Below are positions 9,101 to 17,218 of a stretch of 64,000 bases of DNA, piece by piece. A program made the position numbers and the translations under genes. The notes beneath the pieces are model-generated. The model made no database searches, was not told the DNA's origin, and was given only the letters and a program-made list of their open reading frames with translations. The DNA is taken from assembly GCA_028280115.1 (NCBI GenBank), contig JANQMJ010000030.1, positions 1 through 64,000 on the forward strand, read 5' to 3'. The DNA comes from Parvularculaceae bacterium (lineage in GTDB: Bacteria > Pseudomonadota > Alphaproteobacteria > Caulobacterales > Parvularculaceae). Position 1 is the stretch's first letter, and each line of letters starts with the position of its first letter.

Positions 9101-11586
9101 TGCGCCGCCGATGTCCATTCAAGAAGTTTTTGCCGAGAGACCAGAACGCGCCATAGCGTTCGCCCTATGGCGTCGGCGGCGACCGCAGCCTCATAGAGAA
9201 GGAAGACGACCGCCAGCGCCCATCGCCCGGCCTGTTCCGTGAATTGGTGGAGTGCGTTTTGAAACGCCGCCCGCCGCCGCGCATGACTAAGGCCGGTCGC
9301 CAGTTCCGTCACCAGATGCGCGCCGGGCGCGAGTATCGTCAACAGCGTCCACACCCAGGCGCTGCCCGGCAAGAAAAACCATCCCGCCGCCGCCAGCGCG
9401 ACAAGCGCCGGCGGAACCAGGCTCCGGCGCAAATTGTCGAAGATTTTCCAGCGGTCGAGCAGTGATAAGCGGTTTATCTGCTTTTCGCCATCGGCGCCGG
9501 GGACGCGCCCGGCGAGCCACGGCAACAACTGCCAGTCCCCGCGCACCCAACGATGCCAGCGCCGTACATATTCCAAATAAGCTGACGGAAAGCCGTCATA
9601 GCAGACGATGTCGGTGGCCAGCGCTGTGCGGCCATGCGCTCCCTCAAACAGATCATGGCTGAGCAACGCGTTTTCCGGAACGCGATTTTCAAGCGAGCGT
9701 TCGAACGCAGCGACTTCATAAACGCCTTTGCCGATATAGACCGCGGATCCAAAAAGATCCTGATAAATATTGGAGACCGCGCGGCTGTAGATATCGATGG
9801 CGGTGTCTCCGGTGAAAAACCGCAGGAACAGCGAGCGCGGTTGACCTTCCGGCGTAATTTCGATGCGCGGCTGTATCACGGTGTAGCCGGCGCGCACGCG
9901 CCCGCTCTCGGGGTCGAAATCGGCCTGGTTCATCGGATGGCCGAGAACGCCGGCAAGCCGGTTGACGGACCCCATGGGCAGAACTGTGTCGGCGTCCACG
10001 GTGACGACGAAACGGATGCCGCGCAGGCGTTCGCTGTCGCCTTCTTCGATGGCGAAGGCGCTCTTGTCGCCTGAGAGCACGAACGCGTTGAATTGCTGGA
10101 GCTTGCCGCGCTTTCTCTCCCAAGCCATCCAGCGGCGTTCTTGGGGATTGTGCTCGCGAAGACGATGCAGCAGATGGAACGGAGCATGGCCGTCGGCGCC
10201 ATGTTCGGCGTTGAGCCGGCGGATGGCGTTGATCAGCGTTTGCTCGATGGCTCGATCCTGCGGCGTTGTTTCCGTCGCCGCGTCCGTATGATCGCTGAGC
10301 AGGACGAACCGCAAACTCGGATCGGGATTCATCAGCCTGTGCATCTCCAGGCGATCCACAAGGGCGCGCGCTTCTGCTTCGCTGCCGACGATCACCGGCA
10401 TGACGACCGCTGTGGCGCAGTCTTTTGGAATGCCTTTTTCGAAATCGAGCTTGGGCAGGAGCCGCGGCGGCGTGCTCAACGTGAATATCCAGTTGACGAC
10501 GGTCATGCTGACAATCGTCGCGGGAATCAGCGTGAGCGCGACGCCGGCGGCCAGTATGAGCGGCGACGCATTTTGAATGACGAGATAGATGATTGGCAGG
10601 CACAAAGCCGCAAGACACACTGCCGCGAGGGACGCGCCGTAGATCGGACCCGAATGATCGACGACCCAGCGTCCGAGGGCGGCGTCGAACGGCAGGCGCG
10701 ACTTCGTCAAGCGCTCGATTTCTTTGCGCCCGTCGCCGATGAGCCAGTAGCCGACATGATCGCGCGGTTTGTCGCCGGCCGAGCCTTGGGCTTGGGCGAC
10801 GACCTGTTTGGCCGTTTCCAGTTCTGATACGCCGGCCCCCGCGGCGACGTCTTCAATCGCTTTTCTGTAGCGGTCGCGGGTGTCGAAATCCATTCGGGAA
10901 TAGACTTCGGCCGGATCGGCCTGCAGGGTTTTTTCGACCAGGCTGGCGCTGTCGAAAAAGTCTTTCCACGGAATGGAGGAAATGACCTGCAGGCTGCCGA
11001 TCGCGCGGGCGACATTCTCCGTGGGATCGATAAACACCAGTTCCTCGGCGCCCGCCCTGTCTTCGAAAGGCGCATTCAGATCCGGGAACAGGGTCGATGC
11101 CGCTTTGACCAGAATCTCCAGACTGGCCAGGCGGAGCATCGTTGGAAACGCCCACAACTCGGCGATCGTCAAAGGGCTTTTGGCCTGATAGGCGTTGACG
11201 AATTCGACGGCGGCGCTCAGGGAAAGCTGTAGATGGCTGGTGTTCAAAAGGCCGTGCGCTACGAGGAAAATGCGCGGCAATCCTTCGCTATCGGCGTTTT
11301 CCAAGCTCGGCAGCCGCGAATAGAACGCGCTCGGCATGTCTTCGCGGATTTGCCGAATGGCGCGCTCAATATGAAAATGGTTGTCGAGAATCCACTCGGC
11401 CGCTTTCGCGGCGTTCGGTTCAGCGGTCAGACAAGCGGTCTTGAGCCGGCGTAGCCACAGGGGCAGGGTGCGCAAGCCGCTCCACGCCGGAATTCGTTTC
11501 GGCGCGTAGTCGCGCACATGATGACGTCGTTCCAGGGCTTCCCCCGCCGCCGTGATCGGCGTCGCATGCGGCTGATCGGCCGCCAC
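3106..11586 (-). CDS. ndvB: Cyclic beta-1,2-glucan synthase (NdvB/ChvB/Cgs type)
   Basis: A 2826-residue inner-membrane enzyme that would build cyclic beta-1,2-glucans from UDP-glucose; these are periplasmic osmoregulated glucans in rhizobia, agrobacteria and Brucella, whose enzymes are of nearly the same length. Visible order: soluble N-terminus, paired transmembrane segments near residues 315-375, a GT84 glycosyltransferase core with VDADT (about 529) and RRWHRWVRGDW (about 677, a QxxRW-like motif), more membrane segments near 720-890, then a long periplasmic half ending in a GH94 phosphorylase-like domain (GASDWNDGMNRVG near 2490), which in the family controls chain length. It starts with GTG only 2 nt after the TGA of the upstream universal stress gene, so the two are probably co-transcribed and coupled. 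No exporter gene (ndvA/chvA) is nearby. The size, membrane layout and both catalytic modules make the call safe; the product's role here is inferred. Confidence 0.93.
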   Translation of the reverse strand: MAADQPHATPITAAGEALERRHHVRDYAPKRIPAWSGLRTLPLWLRRLKTACLTAEPNAAKAAEWILDNHFHIERAIRQIREDMPSAFYSRLPSLENADSEGLPRIFLVAHGLLNTSHLQLSLSAAVEFVNAYQAKSPLTIAELWAFPTMLRLASLEILVKAASTLFPDLNAPFEDRAGAEELVFIDPTENVARAIGSLQVISSIPWKDFFDSASLVEKTLQADPAEVYSRMDFDTRDRYRKAIEDVAAGAGVSELETAKQVVAQAQGSAGDKPRDHVGYWLIGDGRKEIERLTKSRLPFDAALGRWVVDHSGPIYGASLAAVCLAALCLPIIYLVIQNASPLILAAGVALTLIPATIVSMTVVNWIFTLSTPPRLLPKLDFEKGIPKDCATAVVMPVIVGSEAEARALVDRLEMHRLMNPDPSLRFVLLSDHTDAATETTPQDRAIEQTLINAIRRLNAEHGADGHAPFHLLHRLREHNPQERRWMAWERKRGKLQQFNAFVLSGDKSAFAIEEGDSERLRGIRFVVTVDADTVLPMGSVNRLAGVLGHPMNQADFDPESGRVRAGYTVIQPRIEITPEGQPRSLFLRFFTGDTAIDIYSRAVSNIYQDLFGSAVYIGKGVYEVAAFERSLENRVPENALLSHDLFEGAHGRTALATDIVCYDGFPSAYLEYVRRWHRWVRGDWQLLPWLAGRVPGADGEKQINRLSLLDRWKIFDNLRRSLVPPALVALAAAGWFFLPGSAWVWTLLTILAPGAHLVTELATGLSHARRRAAFQNALHQFTEQAGRWALAVVFLLYEAAVAADAIGRTLWRVLVSRQKLLEWTSAAHTSAELKRKHPRRHAWKEMIAAPILSSAIALGLALVNPSALPAASGLLLLWFLSPEIALWISRFTEPSREALTANQHAFLRQVARRTWYFFETFVGPEDNWLPPDNFQEDPEPTIAHRTSPTNIGLMFLSLLAARDFGYLSPADFALRIQNSLDTLDKLDRYRGHFLNWYDTRLLSPLEPRYVSAVDSGNLAVCLITLKEGCLEAANEPALRVNRWDGLVDAFDLLADALKRAMKSESNSALSSQLSAMRDRLTAAPKDPVRWRAHVASLINRVWPELEEAIAHEIQATHSPSFVSMREINARMERVNHGLARLQWDFDNLFPWFALMDTAPPLCRAFADEISELLTPAMTLADAADRCARASALTSEQLSSEAMDKDSAQWLADLAAAIESGAQTQRQLQERLVNNAARASDMAYEMDFRLVYDPEVRLFHIGYNVSSDRMDSNHYDFLATEARLASYFAIGKGDVPPEHWRFLGRPVTRVDGALSLLSWDGSMFEYLMPALLLKNGEGTLLDRSEKSAVAVQRRYAETLDIPWGISESGFSSRDAAGNYQYRAFGVPGLGLRRGLSEDIVIAPYASALALAVCPAAAALNMARLAQLDMLNLYGFFEAADFTQERTSGRQFTPVRSFMSHHQGMLLAAIANALHDDSMPKRFLSNKRMQTASLLLQERAPWELPPESAQEDETAETTTRAVALPALYPWAPPADAAAAQLHLLGNGRLATWISSAGGGALWWRGHSLTRWRSDMTRDNLGLWVYVRDTESDAVWSAGQQPTGVVSHDSHVMFHPHMAEFRRRDAGIAMRMEVGVASRDDLEIRLITVTNETDRQRSLEITSCAEVALAPPLDDERHPAFNKMFIESEYLSHIAGLMFTRRPHQPLEQPPALLHRVVCDDKGPDSIRFEADRSAFFDRNGGARRPRGVVDDLSGQSGWTLDPIMALQAHITLAPHERRQLAFVTIAAGSQETALEVSERHATIASLEWALSDAGREAAHEAQQLSIKPEQLPTFQALTSLIAHPHPSLRAGSADRKANSLGQPRLWSLGVSGDNPIVLVRVGVSTSREFLLRLVRMHDLWRRRLFKVDMIILRTGVSGYVEPARERLLSVLRETGAHEMLGRNGGVHLVFADQIPPDHRRLLECSASIVLDDRLGSLMQQLAVARRHPSPPRFEPPGPVSPPPTIEPAAPPPLEFHNGVGGFSEDGKEYVIRLAPGERTPAPWCNVLANDQFGCLTSESGSGFTWAVNSGENRLTPWANDPVRDPPGEVLYLRDEESAEIWTPTPTPAGADVAYEIRHGAGYTTWLNRSHGLEQELTVFVAADDPIKIARLRLHNPHERMRRVTATYYAEWQLGPVRSTHSPHVVCEYDAEDRALFARNPWNPEFSERVALLASDRPPHSLTTDRCDFLGRMGDLERPEGLLRWDLGGRIVAGGDPCAAYQAHLDIGPGETHETIFILGQGRNRDDAKQLIEKWREPDKAQQALADVRALWDQRLTAVQVKTPDPAFDMMMNRWMLYQTISSRIMSRAGYYQAGGAIGYRDQLQDMMSLFIADPGRARSHILDCASRQFEEGDVLHWWHPPLGRGVRTRCSDDLLWLPYVVARYVKETGDWSILDEPAPFLKAPQLGPDEGDRYSLFETSAETASLFEHCQRALERGVTQGPHGLPLIGASDWNDGMNRVGAKGRGESVWLAWFCIATMTGFADLAAHRNQQGLAEEWRMRAKNLKATIDEVAWDGEWYVRAFDDEGRPWGSKNCDECRIDSIAQSWSVLSGAGATERARTAIRSAAHELVSDEDRLVRLLRPPFQNTPRDPGYIKAYPPGVRENGGQYSHAAAWLGLALAELGDGDGAWRIFDIINPIGRTMTRQAAEFYRDEPYVVAADVGGAAPHVGRGGWSWYTGAAGWTWRLGFEGIVGIHVRGNAVKIDPRLPKAWGSAQVEIKSPSGALSIEIVDPDHLGAGAVEMAVEGVPVDGTTVAFPTDGSVRRVRVTIQRSSQTRDTRPPAVSEA

Positions 11587-11588
11587 TG

Positions 11589-12611
11589 TCAGGCCACTTG
11601 CTGGTGGGCGAAACGAAGTCCTGAGCTTGACGATATCTGGTTATGGGGAGAATTCGTGCGGCCGGCCGAGTCGCGAACGACCACGACCGGCACAGGCGCA
11701 TGCGTAATGAGATGGTTGGCTGTATTGCCCGCCGCCATATCCACATGGCCGCTGCGTCCGTGAGAAGACATGACCACCAAGTCGATGTTTCGTTCACTGA
11801 CGGTGCGGGCAAGAAGATGACGCGCATCGCCGCCTGACAGAATTTCGGTTATCACATTGACGGACTGATCGGCTAGGCGCGTCTGAACCCGGTTGAGATA
11901 GGTGCGGGCGACCGTCTCATTGCGGCGCATCAGACGTTGGCGAAGTTCTTCGTCTTCCGGTTCGCGCGGGCCGATTTCCGTGAATTCAGGTTCAGGGACC
12001 GCATGCGCCAGCATCAGTTCTGCGCCGAAAGATCGCGCAAGACGCAGAGCGAGCGGGAGGGCGGTTTCCGCGCGGGAAGACCCGTCGAGCGGCGCCATGA
12101 TCCGGCGGTAGGAGGCGTCATCGGCCATCGGCGCGCGGTTCGGCACGACCAAAACCGCAGTTCCAGCGGCCCGGCTCAATATGCTCCGCACCGTATCGCC
12201 CGGGGCTGATCCGTTATCATGGGCGCTGACGACAATGAGGCTGGCTTCATGATTGAGCGCCCAGCGGCATATTTGCTCCGCCGGTCTTCCCTCGAGCACG
12301 GTGGTATGGATCGCCGCCGCTTCACCGTCGCATTTTTGCGCCAATTCTTCGATCCTTATGAGGGTTTCGCGGTGTCGCAGCTCCGATGTGATTGGATCAT
12401 ATGGAACGCGAGAATTCTCTTTTGTTTCAATGACATGAAGTAAAGTCAGTTCGGCGGCAAGCGCTTTCGCGGCCATCACGCCATAGGGCACCGTCTTGCC
12501 AGAATCCGGCACAGCGTCGATGCAGGCGACGACTTGGGTCCGGGCCGGAGACGATGCGTGTGACTTTTTCACGGTTTTAATCAAATCTTCCTGTTTGACT
12601 ACGGCTGACAT
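11589..12611 (-). CDS. Universal stress protein with two Usp domains
   Basis: A 340-residue cytoplasmic protein made of two tandem UspA-like domains (about 20-155 and 165-315). The second has an ATP-loop-like stretch, SSHGRSGHVDMAAGNTAN, near its end, although the usual G-S/T after the nine-residue spacer is altered to GNTA, so nucleotide binding is uncertain. I chose ATG at 12611 (MSAVVKQE) because AGGAGG lies 11 nt upstream; the frame stays open 24 codons further but that stretch does not look like Usp sequence. In many proteobacteria such tandem proteins belong to FNR/Anr regulons and act under low oxygen or stasis. Here a perfect FNR-type box lies about 200 nt upstream with a -10-like hexamer at class II spacing. 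Followed directly by the glucan synthase gene. Confidence 0.88.
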   Translation of the reverse strand: MSAVVKQEDLIKTVKKSHASSPARTQVVACIDAVPDSGKTVPYGVMAAKALAAELTLLHVIETKENSRVPYDPITSELRHRETLIRIEELAQKCDGEAAAIHTTVLEGRPAEQICRWALNHEASLIVVSAHDNGSAPGDTVRSILSRAAGTAVLVVPNRAPMADDASYRRIMAPLDGSSRAETALPLALRLARSFGAELMLAHAVPEPEFTEIGPREPEDEELRQRLMRRNETVARTYLNRVQTRLADQSVNVITEILSGGDARHLLARTVSERNIDLVVMSSHGRSGHVDMAAGNTANHLITHAPVPVVVVRDSAGRTNSPHNQISSSSGLRFAHQQVA

Positions 12612-13172
12612 GCACTTTCTGGCCTCCTGGCCTCCATTCGCCGGCATCGTCGCCGAAGCATTTCCTCCCAACGCAGCGTCCAAAACTGGACGAAAGACAT
12701 CAAATCTATTTCTTGTATATTTTTGAATGCCCTATCATTGCTTTTGCCGGCGCTGCCTACAGTGCCGACGTCATCGCTTTAGAATAACAAGAACACAGAG
12801 GTTTGCGTTGATCTAAATCAACCTGGCAACCCTCGGTAATACATAGATTATTTTGACACATGCACGGCGATAGTCAAATGAATTTCTGCCAAAGTTGTAT
12901 AACCGATTTCGTAAACAATCTTTGGACAGGAATCCCAAGCCTTGTAGTCAAAAGGCAATCCAGGCCAAGACTGACGGTAAGAAAGACTGTTGAAAACCAA
13001 TATTACCGCGATCGCCGCCAATCGCCCTTTCTAGGACATGGCGTTTCGCTCTGAATAATGAACGCCGGCATCGGCCGCCGCCAAAAAGAAAGACCAAGAA
13101 CAGGCTCAGCGCATCACGCTTGCAAATCGATCGCGTCTTGTCGCTCGCGGCTGAAAGCGCGAGACTGGCGTT
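12612..13172. other. Divergent regulatory gap between usp and the kinase gene
   Basis: About 560 nt, visibly AT-richer than the flanking genes, with no convincing coding sequence. It holds the FNR-type box at 12808-12821, -10-like hexamers on both sides of it, and an inverted repeat TTTGAC (12852-12857) / GTCAAA (12873-12878). A frame from 12860 to 13054 starts with ATG but has no ribosome site and no recognisable product, so I do not call it. Confidence 0.6.
12808..12821. promoter_or_regulatory. Perfect FNR/Anr/FixK-type box TTGATCTAAATCAA
   Basis: The 14-mer matches the FNR consensus TTGAT-N4-ATCAA at all ten specified positions. On the minus strand a TATTCT hexamer (12786-12781) is centred 31 nt from the box centre, close to the 32 nt expected of a class II FNR promoter, pointing at usp-ndvB. 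On the plus strand TAGATT (12844-12849) is centred 32 nt away, so the same box could also drive the kinase gene at 13173. A fitting regulator with intact E-x2-SR recognition residues is encoded at 35269-36024. Confidence 0.85.
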
Positions 13173-14690
13173 GTGGAATCCCAGAAGGCTGTCGTCGATT
13201 TCCTGTCCTCGCCGTCAAGCTTCGGCGGCGCGCCCGTTGAGCGCATCGACACGCATTTGTCTTACGTCTTTCTGGTCGGCGCGCGGGTCTACAAGGTCAA
13301 GCGCGCCGTTCAATATGATTTCGCCGACTTCTCGACGATTGAGCAGCGCAAGGCGGCTTGCGAGAAGGAGGTTGAAATCAATCGCCGCACGGCGCCGAAC
13401 ATGTATCTCCGCGCCGCGCCAATCTATCGCGGTCCCGAGGGCGTCGGCTGGAAAGCCTCCGGCGAGATCGCCGAATGGGCCGTAGAGATGGCCCGTTTCG
13501 ACCCCGGCGATGAGTTTGACGCGCTGCTCGGGCGCAACGCTTTGAACGTCGCCGACATCGAACGGCTCGCCGACAAGATCGCTGCGTTTCATCTAGAGGC
13601 GGCGCCGATCGCCATGGCCGGCGCCGGCGAAAGACAGGCCGGCGTGATCGAACAGATCGCGGGCGACCTTGACGCCGGCAAGATCAGCGCCGTGGGCCCC
13701 GACGATGTAGCACGCTGGGCGGCGCTTGCACGGGATGAACTCGATACATGTCGGAAGCGGCTTGATGCGCGCGGGCGCCGCGGTTTTGTGCGCCATTGCC
13801 ATGGCGATTTGCACCTCGCCAATATCTGCATGTTTGAGGGCGAGCCGACGCCCTTTGACGCCATCGAATTCAATGACGAGATCGCCACGGTCGACGTACT
13901 CTACGATCTGGCGTTCACGACCATGGATTTTATCCATCACGGTCGCCGCGATCTCGCCAATCTCCTGCTCAACCGCTATTTGGGCGCGACGCGCGACTAT
14001 GCCGGCCTTCGCCTTATGGCGTTGTTTCAGTCCATGCGCGCGGGTGTGCGCGCCATGGTCGCGAGCCTGCCGGCGCAGCCGGAAAAAACCCGGTGCCAGG
14101 CGAAACGCTATTTCGATCTGGCGCTGGACTGTCTGAACGCGGCGGGCAAGCCTCAGCTCATAGCGGTCGGCGGATATTCGGGAACCGGCAAGTCCACGCT
14201 GGCCCGGCGTCTGGGGTGGGAATTCGATCCTCATTACGGCGCGATCGTTCTGCGCAGCGATGTCGCGCGCAAGCGGCTTGAAGGCCTTGCGCCGGAGACC
14301 CGTCTCGAGCCGGAAGGCTATGCCGGCGACCGCACGGCGCAGGTCTATCGGCGCCTCTTGCGGGATGCGCGCCGCGTTCTGCGCGCCGGACATACGGCGA
14401 TTATCGATGCGACGTTTCTTTCTTCGGCGCACCGCCAGGCGGTCCAGCAAATGGCGCACAAAGCCGATGTTCCGTTCACGGGGATCTGGCTGACGGCGCC
14501 GCGCGAGACCTTGCTGGACCGTGTTGCGGCGCGCGGCAAAGACGCCTCCGACGCAACCGGGGCGGTGGTCTTAAAACAGCTTGAGATCGATCAGGACATT
14601 CGGGATTGGCTGGTGATCGACGCTGGCGATAGCCCCGCCGATACCCTAGCAAGGACACTCGATGCGTTTCGGGGCGGCGGGGAAGAGTAA
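13173..14690 (+). CDS. APH-like phosphotransferase / P-loop kinase fusion
   Basis: A 505-residue two-domain cytoplasmic protein. Residues about 1-320 resemble the aminoglycoside-phosphotransferase fold family COG2187, with the catalytic loop CHGDLHLANI and the metal-binding stretch FDAIEFND. Residues about 325-505 form a P-loop kinase of the COG0645 type: GGYSGTGKST Walker A, then a predicted gluconate kinase-like body. The substrate of this fused family is unknown; antibiotic resistance should not be inferred from the fold. It often sits with universal stress genes, as here, divergent from usp and sharing the gap with the FNR-type box. The start is the GTG at 13173, the first one giving the conserved N-terminus; ribosome site is poor. 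A long untranslated leader would result if transcription begins near 12856. Confidence 0.82.
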   Translation: MESQKAVVDFLSSPSSFGGAPVERIDTHLSYVFLVGARVYKVKRAVQYDFADFSTIEQRKAACEKEVEINRRTAPNMYLRAAPIYRGPEGVGWKASGEIAEWAVEMARFDPGDEFDALLGRNALNVADIERLADKIAAFHLEAAPIAMAGAGERQAGVIEQIAGDLDAGKISAVGPDDVARWAALARDELDTCRKRLDARGRRGFVRHCHGDLHLANICMFEGEPTPFDAIEFNDEIATVDVLYDLAFTTMDFIHHGRRDLANLLLNRYLGATRDYAGLRLMALFQSMRAGVRAMVASLPAQPEKTRCQAKRYFDLALDCLNAAGKPQLIAVGGYSGTGKSTLARRLGWEFDPHYGAIVLRSDVARKRLEGLAPETRLEPEGYAGDRTAQVYRRLLRDARRVLRAGHTAIIDATFLSSAHRQAVQQMAHKADVPFTGIWLTAPRETLLDRVAARGKDASDATGAVVLKQLEIDQDIRDWLVIDAGDSPADTLARTLDAFRGGGEE

Positions 14691-14751
14691 GCCGATGATT
14701 GCCGCGGACATAAAAAGGTGACGATCGTTTTCAATCGTCGGGAGACCGGTC

Positions 14752-15606
14752 ATGCATGTTGAGCGCCGATTTCAGTCCGAGGACGGACTGTCGCTCTTTT
14801 TCAGGGATTTCAACGCCGCCGGCGGGAAGAAAACGCCGGCCCTGTGTTTACCGGGGCTGACGCGCAATTCCCGGGATTTCATTGATCTGGCGGAAAGGCT
14901 ATCGGCGCAGCGCAGAGTGCTGTGTCCGGACTTTCGCGGCCGCGGATTTTCCGACTACGACCCGGACTATTCAAATTACAAGCCGCCGACATATGTGGGC
15001 GATGTTCTGCGCTTGCTGGAACTCGAAAAGATCGGCAAAGTCGTTCTCATCGGCACGTCGCTCGGCGGGCTCATGTCGATGGCGATTGCCGCGCTCAAGC
15101 CTGACCTTCCCTTAGGCATCATCATCAATGACATCGGCCCCGAGGTCGCGCCGGAAGGACTGGCGCGCATTCTCGATTATGTGGGCGCACAGCCGCCCGT
15201 GGCGAGCTGGGCCGAAGCGGTGGGCCAAGCGCGTGAAACCTATGGTCCGTGGCTTCCGGGTTTGAGCGATCACGAATGGCTCGACATGGCCAAGCGCGGC
15301 TATCGGCAGGACAAGACCGGCGCGATCCGTCTCGATTTCGACCAGAAGATCGGCGATGCTGCGCGTGAGGCGGGTGCGACGCCTATCGATCCCTGGGAAC
15401 TCTTCGCCGCGTTGAAGCCGCTTCCCACGCTGGTTTTGCGCGGCGCACTGTCGGACCTACTCAGCGAAGAGATTTTTGACCGCATGGCGGTGGCAAAACC
15501 CGACCTTGTGCGTGTAACCGTTCCGGATCGGGGCCATGCGCCCTTGCTCAACGAGCCGGTCGCGCTTGCGGCCATTGATGCGTTTCTTGAAAGCCTGCCC
15601 GGATAA
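14752..15606 (+). CDS. Alpha/beta hydrolase
   Basis: A 284-residue cytoplasmic hydrolase of the alpha/beta fold. The nucleophile elbow is GTSLGG (Ser near residue 103), the oxyanion region is CLPGLTRNSRDF, DFRGRGFSDYD is the typical strand-loop after it, and the acid and histidine are likely in VLRGALSDLL and PDRGHAPLLNE. The last motif is normal for esterases, lactonases and C-C hydrolases of this group. ATG 14752 is preceded by GGGAG at a suitable distance. It lies 61 nt behind the kinase fusion on the same strand and may be its operon partner; it ends convergently 25 nt from the glucosidase. Substrate not predictable. Confidence 0.85.
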   Translation: MHVERRFQSEDGLSLFFRDFNAAGGKKTPALCLPGLTRNSRDFIDLAERLSAQRRVLCPDFRGRGFSDYDPDYSNYKPPTYVGDVLRLLELEKIGKVVLIGTSLGGLMSMAIAALKPDLPLGIIINDIGPEVAPEGLARILDYVGAQPPVASWAEAVGQARETYGPWLPGLSDHEWLDMAKRGYRQDKTGAIRLDFDQKIGDAAREAGATPIDPWELFAALKPLPTLVLRGALSDLLSEEIFDRMAVAKPDLVRVTVPDRGHAPLLNEPVALAAIDAFLESLPG

Positions 15607-15631
15607 ATGATTGGCGCGCCGGGCTGATCCG

Positions 15632-17218
15632 TCAACGCGTTTCTTCCGCGACGACGAGACCGCCGAAGGGCGGCAGCGTTGCGCGCCGGCCGTCATGGGC
15701 GCCGCCAAGGCCATAAGAAAGATCTTTTCCGTCGGCCGGCAAATCCGCGGTCGCAACGTCGCCGCCGAGATTGAAGACGCAGAGCAATCGTTCGTCGCCA
15801 TGTGTTCGGCGAAACATCAAAATGGGCCCCGGCGCGTCAAAGAATTCAATATCGCCGAGGCGCAGGGCGCGATGGCGGCGGCGGAAAGCGATGAACCTGC
15901 GCGTCAGATTGAGCGTCGAGCCCGGGTCGTTTTCCTGACAATCGACGGCGAGCGCATAATGGCGCGGATCGACGGGCAGCCAGGGCTCAACGCCGGAAAA
16001 CCCGGCATTGGCCGCTTCTACGCGCCAGGGCATGGGCGTGCGGCAGCCGTCGCGGCCGAGATTGTCGGGCCAGAACCTGATCCCTTCCGGATCCTGAAGC
16101 TTGTCGAAAGGCACGCCCGCCTGGGGCAGGCCGAGTTCCTCGCCCTGATATAGAAAAATCGTCCCGCGCAGGCACATCAGGACACCCGTCAGCAATTGCG
16201 CGAAGGCGTCGTTTGCGTCTTCACCGCCCCAGCGCGTGCGCGAACGCGGGACGTCGTGATTGGAAAAACACCAGCTCGGCCAGCCAGTCTTGCTGGTCCA
16301 GCTTTCGAGCGCGTCGCGGATCAGTTTTGCGCTTAATGGCCCGTCTCCTAGCAATTGGAAATTATAGGCCGTGTGAAGCCGGCCTTGCTGAACGTATTCC
16401 ATGCTGCGCGCGGCCGGAAAATCGCTGAAGATTTCGGCCACGGTCATGCGATCCGGATATCGGTCGATGAGCGTACGGAGCGTTTCCATGAATGCGAGGG
16501 TTTCCGGCTGAGAACGGTCGTAAAGATGGCGCTGATGCTCATAGGGCCGAGCGAAACCGCCTTCCGGTCGTTTCGGCGGATTGTCGCGCAATCGTCGGTC
16601 AGAATAATAAAGATTGGCGACATCCAGCCGAAACCCGTCGACGCCGCGGTCAAGCCAGAATTTGGCGATGTCGAGAATTTCCTTGCGCATGTCGGCGTTG
16701 TGAAAATTGAGGTCCGGCTGTTCGGCGAGAAAATTGTGCAGGTAATATTGACGCCGCTGCGTATCCCAGGACCATGCAGCGCCGCCGAAAACGGAATGCC
16801 AGTTGTTCGGTGGACTGCCGTCGGGTTTGGCGTCCGCCCAGACATACCAGTCCGCCTTGGGACCGTTTCGGGCGCGGCGGCTTTCTCTGAACCATGGATG
16901 CCGATCGGATGTATGTGAATAGACTTGGTCGATGATAATTTTCAGACCGGCGTCGTGGCTTTTCGCCAGCAGCCGGTCGAAATCGTCGAGCACGCCGAAA
17001 ATCGGATCAACGTCGCGATAATCGGAAACGTCGTAGCCGAAATCCTTCATGGGCGAGCGAAAGAACGGCGACAGCCAGACGCCGTCGACGCCAAGGCGTT
17101 TGAGATAACCGATCCGGGAAGCGACGCCGCGCAGATCGCCGACGCCGTCATTGTCGGAGTCGCAAAAGCTGCGCGGATAAATCTGATAGATTACCCCGCC
17201 GCGCCACCATTCATCCAT
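15632..17218 (-). CDS. GH13 alpha-glucosidase (oligo-1,6-glucosidase type)
   Basis: A 528-residue glycoside hydrolase family 13 enzyme that would release glucose from short alpha-glucosides in the cytoplasm. It opens with WWRGGVIYQIYPRSF, the signature start of the alpha-glucosidase/trehalose synthase branch, and has no signal peptide. The catalytic triad is visible: nucleophile Asp in DGFRLDVANLY, acid/base Glu in MTVAEIFSDF, and the third Asp in FSNHDVPRS. The C-terminal beta-domain is complete. ATG 17218 has GAGGG upstream. It is divergent from glucokinase, which would phosphorylate the released glucose, so the pair makes metabolic sense. Exact linkage preference (1,4 or 1,6) is not decided by sequence alone. 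Confidence 0.9.
   Translation of the reverse strand: MDEWWRGGVIYQIYPRSFCDSDNDGVGDLRGVASRIGYLKRLGVDGVWLSPFFRSPMKDFGYDVSDYRDVDPIFGVLDDFDRLLAKSHDAGLKIIIDQVYSHTSDRHPWFRESRRARNGPKADWYVWADAKPDGSPPNNWHSVFGGAAWSWDTQRRQYYLHNFLAEQPDLNFHNADMRKEILDIAKFWLDRGVDGFRLDVANLYYSDRRLRDNPPKRPEGGFARPYEHQRHLYDRSQPETLAFMETLRTLIDRYPDRMTVAEIFSDFPAARSMEYVQQGRLHTAYNFQLLGDGPLSAKLIRDALESWTSKTGWPSWCFSNHDVPRSRTRWGGEDANDAFAQLLTGVLMCLRGTIFLYQGEELGLPQAGVPFDKLQDPEGIRFWPDNLGRDGCRTPMPWRVEAANAGFSGVEPWLPVDPRHYALAVDCQENDPGSTLNLTRRFIAFRRRHRALRLGDIEFFDAPGPILMFRRTHGDERLLCVFNLGGDVATADLPADGKDLSYGLGGAHDGRRATLPPFGGLVVAEETR

Noticed and set aside
12860..13054. 64-codon frame near the FNR box
   Set aside because: No ribosome site, and the start lies where a transcript start is predicted; the product resembles nothing known.
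13173..14690. Aminoglycoside resistance gene
   Set aside because: Only the fold is shared; COG2187-type sequence and fusion to a P-loop kinase point to a housekeeping or stress role.
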